Notes under the pieces: generated by a model
What the model saw: the letters and a program-made list of their open reading frames with translations, nothing else
Told to the model about the DNA's origin: nothing
Databases searched by the model: none
Translations under genes and position numbers: made by a program
In this document: in pieces, positions 32,401 to 43,026 of the stretch
How the letters are laid out: the number at the start of each line of letters is the position of its first letter
How positions within the stretch are numbered: position 1 is the stretch's first letter
NCBI RefSeq assembly: GCF_963259705.1
Contig: NC_081861.1
Span: forward strand, 65,763,623-65,827,622
Origin: Myotis daubentonii
Taxonomy: Eukaryota > Chordata > Mammalia > Chiroptera > Vespertilionidae
Length of the DNA stretch: 64,000 bases
Direction of reading: 5' to 3'

Positions 32401-32734
32401 TAAAAATTACTGGATGTCGTTAATTTCCCACTTAAGGTGAATGGTTGTTAATATTAAAAAACAAGGCCAGACATCATGGTTGTGTATTTTTCTCCATTAG
32501 CTCTTGGGTTGCTCTCTTGCAGGTTGGCATAGAGTTAGTGGATCTAAATTTATCCAGGGTTGAAGGTCTGACATGTGAGCACAATGAAAGATAAAAGGCA
32601 TAGATGTTTCCAAATAGGTGTGTGATACTGGGTGCTATAATAGGTAAGAGCTAAAAAATCATTTTATTAATAGCATAGAAGTTTATTTTTCATTCATGTG
32701 GTGTCCACAGCTGGTTTCTTTGAATGGCGTAAAC
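32401..32734. other. Unassigned sequence
   Basis: No gene or repeat recognised; it may be a further decayed part of the ancient repeat. Confidence 0.4.
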
Positions 32735-32855
32735 CACCTTCCACTAGATTTTAAGTCTATAAGATCAGAGACCTTTTCCCAACTTTTAACACTCCTCTAA
32801 TCCCAGATCCTCTAATAGTGCCTGTACATGGCAGGGTCTCAATAAACATATGAAA
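32735..32855 (+). repeat. L2/MIR3-type 3' end
   Basis: 'agattttaagtctataagatcagagacc' through 'aatagtgcctgtacatggcagggtctcaataaac' matches the classic AGACTGTAAGCTCC...GTGCCTGGCACATAGTAGG...CAATAAA end. Confidence 0.7.
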
Positions 32856-33300
32856 CCCAAACTATCTATAGTCTTTATCTTAAGTAAACTGAAGAACAGT
32901 CTAAATTTATTTAAAAAAATGTTAAATTACAGCATCAACTTTTACTTTACCACAGGATTTACCCACACTGATTTTTATCATTAACTTTTCATTGGGCACC
33001 TCAGAATTTAGATATGAAGTTTTTATGTATGTGTTCCAAAAACGTATTGTACTAGATCATATATATTGAAAAACATTTCAAAACCAGTTCCTGTAGTTGG
33101 ATCACAAGGTTCATTTTCAGAGTATTGAGGAGGAAGAGACAAAAATCAGAAATGGAAAATCAGTCTTGTATACCTGGCACATAATGAAGCATGAAAAAAA
33201 GATAATTGCAATTTTAAGTTGGCAAAAATAAGATTAGAAATAAAAAAAATCATCTGTGTGTAAATAAAATATTTTATTTGCTTTTGAATTCATTTAAAGA
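32856..33300. other. Unassigned AT-rich sequence
   Basis: No gene or repeat recognised. Confidence 0.5.
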
Positions 33301-33617
33301 ATATATATATAAAAGCCTAAGGGACAATTCAAACATTCAATCGATAGCTATGATGTGCACTGACCACCAGGGGGCAGATGCTCCAACCATTAGGTTACCT
33401 TGATACTGGGGTTCTGCCGATCAGAATTAGACAAGACAGGCTGGACATGCCCTGGAGCCCTCCTGCAGTCCCTCCCTGGACCCAATCGTGCACCAGTGGG
33501 GTCCCTCTGCCTGGCCTGCGCCCTCTCTCAATCCAGGACACCTCAGGGGATGTTGGAGAGTTGCAGGCCAGGCCAAGGGACCCCACCAGTGCACAAATCC
33601 ATGCACCGGGCCACTAG
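33301..33617 (+). mobile_element. Helitron, single short copy
   Basis: ATATATATAAAAGCCTAAGG start, 'gtgcactgaccaccagggggcagatg' marker, and end GTGCACAAATCCATGCACCGGGCCACTAG. The 5' base is uncertain because the flank is also TA-rich. Confidence 0.88.
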
Positions 33618-35205
33618 TTACATATAAAACCATTGTGAATTAAAGCCAGCCAAAGATGAGACAGTGCTCAGGGGAGAGTGAATATAGTGGTATTGGAAAG
33701 AAAACATGCACATTTTTGCACTAGAACCAGCCTTTTATCAGATTTTATCCATCTGCCTATGGAAAGTCACATGACTAGAGTAATTTTTAATACAATTACT
33801 TATCATGTAGGATGACAAAGCTTTTGGTTCTCTTGTCAGGAGAATAGTGAAGATATTCAAAGGATCTGCTTAAATCTACCATTTCAGTTTCTATTATCTA
33901 GATTATCTCACACAGATTAATATTGGATTTATTTCACTAAAGTGCACATATAACATAGATTTCATTGACTGCAAGCAACACAAGCAGAAATACCAAAAGT
34001 AAAGGGGTTGGGGGGATAAGTAATTATTTTATAGCACATGGAGATAGTTCAGAGCCTTTCCAAGGAAAACCAGGCCTTGAAAAGAACAAAAACAAGTACA
34101 GCTTTGAAGATCTAGGTAGCAGTAACTTCTTTTTTCCTTTTTCTTTTTCTAAAATGTTATGAGTTTAAACAGTTAGGGCACTTACATTTTACAGAGTAAA
34201 TGCAGTCACATATAACTCTGTTTTAACCACTTCCCTTAATTACTGAAACATTTGTTTACATAACTTTGACACATTCTATACAGCTTATTGCTCACTTCAT
34301 AAGCATCTTTATCACTTAATTGTCATGTAACGATATTTGATCTGCAGTATTCTTGCCATGAACACTAGATAATGGGACTGAGTGACAGCTCAGTAAGGTA
34401 CCAGTAAAAGACCTAAAACAGAACGCCATAGAATGATGCTAATTCAAGGCTATGAAACGAAAGTGTTTGCAATGCCTTGCGGGAATGTGTCAGGGGATTT
34501 GAGCTGCTGGTTATTTGTGTAATTTCAGAGTCTACATTGCTGAAAAGCATATCTGTCTAAAATATGCATAACTAGTTGCTTTACCATCTAATCACTCTGA
34601 CAATTTTGAAATGGTACAAAAATCATTACCAGAAATACTTTTTCTCAGGCAGAAGAACAAGTAGCTACATTATACTGCATTCTGTTTTCATAATCAAGCA
34701 ATCTTTTTCCATGTTACCCAATGCAATCACAAACCTGATTGGCTTATGCTCTAATTATAGTGTTGCACTGTCTCTCAACACGTACTCGAGGCTTTGGGCA
34801 AAATGTTGCATGTTCTGTCACAGGGATGGTTTATTGAACTGAGTCATTAACTGTATTCTCAGTTACAGCATTCTCAACCTCAAGTTTCATTTAAATTACG
34901 AATGTTTATAAACTTCCATGTTGTTCTCTTTTCATGGCTGGTTTTAAAGAAAAGATTTATGTGGATGATTAATTTAATATTTCCCTTAAGGCATTCTGTT
35001 GATTTCTAGTTAAAGGTTGAATTTGATGAATGTACACAGAATCCTACTTAAGAAAACAGCATTTTGGAAACCTTATCTGACAGTACTAACCTCTGAGCAG
35101 CAGATGCAGGATACAGTCACTGCCTATTCAGTGTACATCTTACAGGTTTTATCTGCATGACCACCGTGTAATGAAGATTTGCTTTGAGCCAATAAGTATC
35201 TGAAA
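33618..35205. other. Repeat-poor sequence, no gene recognised
   Basis: Part of the longest stretch (to 37084) without a recognisable young repeat. No ORF has family motifs. Confidence 0.5.
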
Positions 35206-35220
35206 AGATATCTCATGGCT

Positions 35221-35258
35221 GGCCGGTAAGCTCAGTTGGTTAGAACATAGTGCTAATA
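35221..35258 (+). pseudogene. tRNA-Ile 5'-half retro-copy
   Basis: 'ggccggtaagctcagttggt' and the following 'tagaacatagtgctaata' match the 5' half of tRNA-Ile(AAT), with only a few changes. The match covers the acceptor 5' strand, D arm and anticodon stem and stops inside the anticodon loop. It is followed by a short A run. Similar sequences, AGATATCTCATG (35206-35217) and AGATCTCTCCATG (35262-35274), flank it as a possible diverged target duplication. No 3' half is present, so it cannot be a functional tRNA. Confidence 0.65.
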
Positions 35259-35274
35259 AAAAGATCTCTCCATG

Positions 35275-37084
35275 ATCCTTTGAATGGTTTTTGATTGGAC
35301 AACAAATTGGATATTAGAATCACCTAATTGCTGTTAAGAAGTAATTTCATTGCTCCAGAAGTTTCTTTTTCAAAATTATAACCAGAGAATTTATTTCAGT
35401 TATGTGTTAAAGTTTAGATATTTAAAGCAGTGCATTAATATTGGTTGAAAACTAGATATTGATTTGAAAAGAGGGGAGTATAAGAGAATCCGAAAAGGGC
35501 TTTGTTTTGTCTATGAATTTATTCTGCTGTGGAACAATCCTGAAACGACTCCTAAAAATAAACCAGGATGCTGCTCTCCTTCTCCAGATCTAAACAATTC
35601 AGTCCCTAACCCTAGTGAGGTTGGCAAATTATTGACTATTGCTGCACTGCCTCTCAGTCTGAATCACAACATGAAATATATTAATAACCAGCTTCTAGGA
35701 ATAGAAACTGGAATAACAATATTTCAGGACATTACCTGGCACATTTCAAAATATGTTCACCTCTCCCACCACGTGAATTTCTCTTGGTAAACTATAGAAA
35801 GCACACAAAGAAATTGATCTATGTGAACCTAAAGGACAGTGACATTTCCCTTTCCTTCAAACTGGGTCTTTAAAAACATGGATAACAAAACAGATTTTCA
35901 ATACAGCCTATCATGTAGTTTGTTACTTGCTCCTCTTAACCCCCTGATTTCCTGAAAAGGATTTGTACTTCAAAAGTAATTTTCAATTGGCATAAGGGCC
36001 TAATAACTACCTTGACCTGTTTTTAAGTAAGAAAACAAATACTAACTTTGAAATGGAATTTGATATAAAAATATCTCAATCACTTCTTACCAATTTTGGT
36101 GGCTATCAAAACGTTGTCACAAATGGGTGTATTATACATCTTTCAAATCTGTGTCTGTTATAGTGCTTTTCAGTGTTCTATTTTTTTCCTCCAAACCATA
36201 TGACAAAATATGTAGTAATGATGTTGGGACTGTCAGCATCAGCAAAGTTTGTTGCTCACACTTATGATAAATGTACTGTGGCTTTACTGACAAATTGATG
36301 CCATTTATTTTCATTCATTGCTTCATCTAACAACCTTGTGAGAAAAATTACATTGCCCATTACAGCACTATTTGGCATTTTCTCAGAGAAGGAAGAATTA
36401 CCACTGATTAGTGTTTCATGGTGGAAGTGAGTAATGTCCTCAATACTATGCAATATCATATTCTGAAGAAACTGCTAGAAAAACCTTTTTGAGAGAGATT
36501 TTGAGATTTGTGAGTCTGGATTTCTAGAACTATCTGAAGTAATCAATTAACAAAGGCTCTTTAATGTTATACATTCTAAAAATCTAGAGTAAAAGTGTGT
36601 CTGTGAACTGAAATAAAGGTTTTCTGTAATCCCTGCCCTCTCCCTAAATAATACCCACATAAAAGGTGTTTAATCATTATAAAAGTAGCCTGATCATTTA
36701 ACCAAGATAATTATAGAATAAAATGGTTGTCTTTTATTTCAAATTGATTGCCTAATGTAGTTAGCCAAATTAGCAAGTCCAAATATGTTTAATGTCTTGC
36801 CAGAATGTCAAGATATAGCTTTATTTGTATTTTCCTCTTTATCAGGTTAGACATACTCTATTACTCATTTATTACCAGGAAGAACAAACTTCTTTTTTGA
36901 GGAAAATATGCTCATAGTTCCTTTATTTGCATACTTTTTATTGAATAATAACTAATATTAACATGAGGCAGAGCTTACACATTGCTGTCAGATGCCCTTC
37001 ACACTATACATGATTTCTGATTTTTTTTGCACGAAAACATATCATGATCCTGCAAGAAAATATAAAAAAGAACTGCCTACCCCC
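35275..37084. other. Repeat-poor sequence, no gene recognised
   Basis: No repeat, RNA gene or supported coding region. A 108-codon ORF at 35464-35790 lacks any recognised motif and is taken as chance. Confidence 0.5.
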
Positions 37085-38296
37085 CTTTTTAAATTTTGTT
37101 TTATTGCTTAAAGTATTACAAAGAGTATTATATATGTCTCCTTTTTTCCCCTTCTTGACATTCCCCCGACCTCTCCTATACCCCAGTGCCTTATGTCTAT
37201 TGGTTATGCTTATATGCATGCATACAAGTCCTTTGGTTGATCTCTTACCTCCTCATACCTGCCCCCCAACCCTCCCCAGCCTTCCTGCTGTAGTTTGACA
37301 GTCTGTTTGATGCTGCTCTGCCTCTGTATCTATTTTTTTGTTCATCAGTTTATAATGGCCTTTATTATCCATAAATGAGTGAGATCATGTGTTATTTTTC
37401 TTTCATTGGCTTATTTCACTTAGCATAATGCTCTCCGTTCCATCCATGCTGTTGCAAATGGTAAGAATTCCTTCTTTTTTACCGCAGCATAGTATTCCAT
37501 TGTGTAGATGTACCACAGTTTTCTAATCTATTTATCTTCTGATGGGCACTTAGGCCGTTTCCAGATCTTCCCTATGGTAAATTGTGCTGCTATCAACATA
37601 GGAATGCATATATCCTGTATGATTGGTGTTTCTGGTTTCTTGGGATATATTCCTAGAAGTGGGATCACTGGGTCAAATGGGAGTTCCATTTTTAACTTTC
37701 TGAGGAAATTCCATAGTTTCTTCCATAGTGGCTGCACCAGTCTGCATTCCCACCAGCAGTGTACAAGTGTTCCTTTTTCTCCACATCCTCTCCAGCACTT
37801 GTGGTTTGTTGATTTGTTGATGATAGCCAGTCTGACAGGTGTGAGATAGTACCTCATTGTTGTTTTGATTTGCATCTCTTGGATAATTAGTGACTTTGAG
37901 CATGTTTTCATATGTCTCTTGGCTTTCTGAATGTTCTCTTTTGAAAAGTGTCTATTTAGGTCCTTTGACCATTTTTTTATTGGATTGTTTATCTTCCTTT
38001 TTTTTAAGTTGTATGAGTTCCCTATAAATGTTGGAGATTAAACCCTTATCAGTGATAACATTGGCGAATATGTTCTCCCATGCAGTGGGCTTTCTTGTTG
38101 TTTTGTTAATGGTTTCTTTTGTTGTGTGGAAGCTTTTTATTTTGATGTAGTCCCACTTGTTTACTTTCTTTTTAGTTTCCAATGCCCTAGGAGCAGTATC
38201 AGTGCAGAAATTGCTTCAGCATATGTTTGAGATTTTGTTGCCTTTGGATTCCTCTGGATGGTTTCCCGTCTTACATTTAAGTCCTTTATCCAGGGG
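37085..38296 (-). mobile_element. 5'-truncated L1 (copy A): ORF2 C-terminus and 3' UTR, antisense
   Basis: On the minus strand this carries ORF2 pieces: '[20 protein letters not shown]' (37952-38182), then the Cys-rich end '[18 protein letters not shown]' in a 127-codon open piece (37528-37911). It ends in the 3' UTR with 'gcatgcatataagc' near 37210. Frameshifts separate the pieces. The 5' (right) edge meets a hAT fragment at 38297. Confidence 0.92.
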
Positions 38297-38385
38297 TCCT
38301 CAAACTACGGCCCACGGGCCACATGCAAATACAAATATTGTATTTGTTCCCGTTTTGATTTTTTACTTCAAAATAAGATATGTTC
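38297..38385. mobile_element. hAT-like fragment, one end only
   Basis: 'aggggtcctcaaactacggcccacgggccacatg' is a hAT-type terminus, followed by 'aatacaaatattgtatttg'. The other end is missing: L1 copy B begins within 'ttctagtcaattcatctacag'. A deletion must have removed the rest of this element and the 3' end of L1 copy B. Confidence 0.65.
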
Positions 38386-38389
38386 TAGT

Positions 38390-41300
38390 CAATTCATCTA
38401 CAGATGGGCACTTAGGCTTTTTCCAGATCTTAGCTATGGTGAATTGTGCTGCTATGAACATAGGGGTGCATATATCCTTTCTGATTGGAGTTTCTGGTTT
38501 CTTGGGATATATTCCTAGTAGTGGGATCACTGGGTCAAATGGGAGTTCCATTTTTAGTTTTTTGAGGTAGCTCCATACTGTTCTCCACAGTGGCTGCACC
38601 AGTCTGCATTCCCACCAGCAGTGCAGAAGGGTTCCTTTTTCTCCATATCCTCTTCAACACTTGTTGTTTGTTGATTTGTTGATGATAGCCATTCTGACAG
38701 GTGTGAGATGATAATGCATTGTCGTTTCAAACATATGCTGAAGCAATTTCTGCACTGATACTGCTCCTAGGGCATTGATTTGCATCTCTCATATAATTAG
38801 TGACTTTGAGCATGTTTTCATATGTCTTTCGGTCTTTTGTATGTCCTCTTTCGAAAAGTGTCTATCTAGGACCGTTGCCCATTTTTTTATTGGCTTGTTT
38901 ATCTTCCTTTTGTTAAGTTTCATGAGATCCATGTAAATGTTGGAAATTAAACCCTTATCGGTGGTATCATTGGCAAATATGTTCTCCCATGTAGTGGGTC
39001 TTCTTGTTGTTTTGTTGATGGTTTCCTTTGCTGTGCAAAAGCTTTTTATTTTGATGTAGTCCCATTTGTTTATTTTCTCTTTAGTTTCCATTGCCCTAGG
39101 AGCATTATCAGAGAAGAAACTCCTTCGGCATATGTTTGCGATTTCGCTGCCTGTGGATTCCTCTAGTATTTTTATGGTTTCCCGTCTTACGTTTAAGTCT
39201 TTAATACATTTTGAGTTTATTTTTGTGTATGATGTGAGTTGGTGGTCTAGTTTCATCTTTTTGCATGTATCTGTCCAATTTTCACAACACCATTTATTGA
39301 AGAGACTGTCTTGACTCCATTGTATGCTCTTGCCTCCTTTGTCAAATATTAATTGGGCATAGTGGTTTGGGTCGATTTCTGGGCTCTCTATTCTATTCCA
39401 TTGATCTATATGTCTGTTCTTGTGCCAGTACCAAGCTGTTTTAAGAACAGTGGCTTTGTAATACAGTTTTATATCTGGTATTGAGATCCCACCTACTTTG
39501 TTCTTTCTCAGAATTGCTGCAGCTATTCAGGGTCTTTTTTTGGATGAATTTTTGGAACGTTCGATCTAGATTTGTGAAATATGCCGTTGGTAATTTAATG
39601 GGGATTGCATTGAATCTATAGATTGCTTTGAGCAGTATGGACATTTTGATGATGTTGATTCTACCAATCCATGAACACGGTATGTTCTTCCATCTGTTTA
39701 TGTCTTCCTCTATCTCTTTTTTCAGTGTCCTGTAGTTTTCTGCATATAAGTATTTTACCTCCTTAGTTAAGTTTATTCCTAAGTATTTTAATTTTTTTTG
39801 GTGCAATGGTAAATGGGACTGTTTCGGTAGTTTCACTTTCTGTAAGTTTGCTATTGGTGTAAAGAAATGCCATGGATTTCTTAGCATTAATTTTGTATCC
39901 TGCTACATTGCCGAATTCATTTATTAAGTCTAATAATTTTTTGATGGAGTCTTTAGGGTTCTGTATGTACAGTATCATGTCATCTGCAAATAAGGACAGT
40001 TTTACTTCTTCTTTTCCAATCTGGATGCCTTTTATTTCTTCTTCTTGTCTGATCGCAACGGCTAGTACTTCCTGTACTATGTCGAACAGGAGTGGTGAGA
40101 GGGGGCATCCCTGTCTTGTTCCTGTTTTTAGGGGGAACGGTTTTAGTTTTTGCCCATTGATTATGATGTTGGCTGTGGGTTTGTCATATATGGCTTTTAT
40201 TATGTTGAGGTATGATCCCTCAATTCCTATCTTGAGGAGAGTTTTTATCAAGAAAGAGTGTTGGATTTTGTCAAATGCTTTTTCCGCATCAATTGATATG
40301 ACTATGTGGTTTTTTTCTCTCAATTTGTTTATGTGATGTATCAAATTTATTGATTTGCGGATATTGTACCATCCTTGCATCCCTGGGATAAATCCTACTT
40401 GGTCATGGTGTATGTTCTTTTTGATGTACTGCTGGATCCGATTTGCTAGGATTTTGCTGAGGATTTTGGCATCTATGTTCATGAAGGATATTGGCCTATA
40501 ATTCTCTTTCATTGTATTGTCTTTATCTGGTTTTGGGATTAGGGTGATGTTGGCTTCATAGAATGAGCTGGGAAGTGTTCCTTCCTTTTGGATCTTTTGA
40601 CATAGTCTGAGGAGGATAGGTTTTAGGTCTTCCTTGAATGTTTGGTAAAACTCCCCTGTGAAGCCACCTGGCCCTGGGCTTTTGTTTGCTGGAAGCTTTT
40701 TGATTACTGCTTTGATTTCCTCCACAGTTATTGGCCTATTGAGATTTTTAGATTCTTCCTGGTTAAGTTTTGGAAGGTTGTATTTTTCTAGGAATATGTC
40801 CATTTCCTCCAGGTTGTCTAGTGTGTTGGAGTAGAGTTGTTCATAGTATTTTCTAACAATCCTTTGTATTTCTATGGGGTATGTTGTTATTTCTCCTCTT
40901 TCATTTCTGATTTTGTTTATTTGGGTCCTCTCTCTTTGTTTCTTGGTGAGCCTGGTTAGAGGTGTATCAATCTTGTTTATCCTTTCAAAGAACCAGCTCT
41001 TGGTTTTGTTGATCTTTTGTATTTTTTCTTTTTTGGTCTCTATGTCATGTATCTCCACTCTGATTTTTGTTATTTCCTTCCTTCTGCTTACAGTGGGCTT
41101 TTTTTGTTCCTCTCTTTCTAACTCTTCGAGTTGTAGAGTTAGGTCATTTATTCTCATTGTTTCTTGTTTCTTCCAGTAGGTTTGTAGAGCTATGAACTTC
41201 CCTCTCAAGACTGCTTTTGCTGTGTCCCATAGGTCTTGTATTATTGTGTTTTCATTGTCATTTGTTGCCATGATGTTTTTTATTTCTTCTTTGATCTCAC

Positions 41301-42087
41301 TGGTAACCCAGTCGTTGTTTAATAGCATGCTATTTATTCTCCATGTGTTTGATTTTTCTGGATTGTTTTTGTTGTAGTTGATTTCCAGTTTTATGCCTTT
41401 GTGGTTTGAGAAGATGCTTGATATGATTTCAATTTTCTTGAATTTGAAGAGACTTTGTCTGTGACCCAATATATGGTCTATCTTTGAAGATGACAAATGT
41501 GCACTTGAGGAGAATGTATATTCTGTGGCTTTGGGTGAAATTTTCTGAAGATGTCAATTAATTCCATCTGATCTAGTGAGTCATTTAGGAGTGATGTTTC
41601 TTTGCTGAGTTTCTGTTTAGAGGATTTGTCCAGTGGTGATAATGGGGTGTTAAGGTCCCCTACTATGATTGTATTGCTGTCAATCTCTCCCTTGATCTCC
41701 TCCAGAAGATTTCTTACGTATTTGGGTGCTCCTATATTGGGTGCATATACATTTACCAGAGTTATTTCTTCTTGTTGGACTGCTCCCTTTAGTATTATGA
41801 AGTGGCCTTTTTTATCTCTTTTTATGTCCTTCACTATGAGATCTAATTTGTCAGATATAAGTATTGCTACCCCAGCTTTTTTTTCACTTCCATTGGCCTG
41901 AAAAACCTTTTTTCCATCCCTTCACCATCAGTCTGTGTGCGTCTTTTTTTCTGAGATGGGTTTCCTGTAGACAGCAGATATATGGGTCATGTTTTCTTAT
42001 CCACTCATTTACCCTATGCCTTTTGACTGGGGAATTTAATCCATTTACATTTAAAGTTATTATTGATAGAAACTTGTTAGTCGCCAT
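38390..42087 (-). pseudogene. L1 ORF2 (endonuclease-reverse transcriptase), broken
   Basis: Starts MATNKFLSIITLNVNGLN (endonuclease), with 'DPYICCLQETH' (catalytic Glu) in the first piece (41884-42087) and 'IIVGDLNTPLS' in the second (41478-41834). The reverse transcriptase lies in one uninterrupted 577-codon piece (39763-41496), including '[15 protein letters not shown]', 'TLIPKPDKD', '[13 protein letters not shown]' and the catalytic box '[11 protein letters not shown]'. C-terminal pieces follow at 39441-39887, 38789-39256 and 38363-38599. At least four frameshifts separate these pieces, so a full ORF2p cannot be made. ORF2p makes target-primed cDNA from L1 RNA. The start overlaps the ORF1 stop. 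Confidence 0.9.
38727..38777. repeat. 51-bp perfect inverted copy of 38180-38230
   Basis: An insertion into L1 copy B between 'attgtcgttt' and 'gatttgcatctctc'. It is the exact reverse complement of 38180-38230 in L1 copy A. The two arms are 496 bp apart. Confidence 0.95.
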
Positions 42088-43026
42088 TTTTGTTCTTTAC
42101 TGCTGCGATCCTTCTTTGTTTCCTATTTTTTCTATTTACAGCAGACCCTTTAGCATTTCTTGCATTGCTGGCTTGGTTGTAATAAACTCCCGTAGACCAT
42201 TTTTGTATGTGAAGCTCCTGATGATCCTCAATTTTGATTGATAGCCTCGCTGTGTACAGTATTCTTAGATTCAGACCCTTCCTTTGCATGACTTTGTATA
42301 TTTCATTCCATTTCCTTCTTGCCTGATGTGTTTCTGTTGAGAAATCAGTCGCTAGTCTGATGGCGGATCCTTTATAGGTAACTTTCTGTCTCTCTCTGGC
42401 TGCTTTTAAGATTCTTGCTTTGTCGTTGGTGTTTGCCAATTTAATTATTATGTGCCTTGGCATCGGTTTTTTCAGGTTCATTTTGTTTGGGACTCTGTGA
42501 GCTTCTTGGCTTTGTGTGAGTTTTTTCTTCCCTATATCAGGGAAATTTTCTGTTACTATTTTTTCAAACAGGTTTTCTATTCCTTGCTCAGTTTCCTCTC
42601 CTTCTGGCACCCCTACTATTTGGATGTTGTTTCATTTAGCGTTGTCCCAGAGTTCTCTTAGGCTCTCCTCCTGCTTTTTAATTTTTTTTTTTCTAGAAGC
42701 TGTTCTGTTTGGGTATTTTTTCCTACCTTGTCTTCTAGCTCGCTGATGCGGTCCTCTTCTTCTTCTAGTCTACTGTTGATGCTTTCTATTGAGTTCTTTA
42801 TAGCAGTGATGTCATTTTTCATTTCTTCTTGGTTTTTCTTCATTTCCTCTTGGTTCCTACACATATTGTTGAATTTGTCTTCCATTCTTTTCATCCACCT
42901 TATGGCCATTTCTCTGAATTCTTTCTCTGACCAGTTGCTTGCCTCCATTGCCTCCATTTCGTTTACTTCCTTTTCTGATGATGCCTGTTTTTCTTCCATA
43001 TGTGGGTTGGTTCTTTGTTTCACCAT
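42077..43026 (-). pseudogene. L1 ORF1 (RNA-binding protein), one frameshift
   Basis: Two open pieces. The first is 42658-43026 (122 codons): charged start, then coiled coil with the repeated 'NQEEMKKNQEEMKN' and 'SRLEEEEDRISELEDKVG'. The second is 42077-42610 (177 codons): RRM end and C-terminal domain with 'PRHIIIKLANTNDKARIL', 'IRLATDFSTET' and 'ILYTARLSIKIED'. The break lies in a run of about 11 A (sense) near 42682-42692. The order matches L1 ORF1p: coiled coil, RRM, CTD. Confidence 0.9.

Noticed and set aside
35221..35258. Functional tRNA-Ile gene
   Set aside because: Only the 5' half exists; the sequence ends in the anticodon loop.
35464..35790. 108-codon ORF in repeat-poor sequence
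   Set aside because: No motif, no splice or promoter context, length not beyond chance.
39872..40336. 154-codon plus-strand ORF opposite L1 ORF2, and others at 40874, 42452 and 42728
   Set aside because: Antisense shadows of L1 ORF1/ORF2, hydrophobic because of the reversed A-rich codons.
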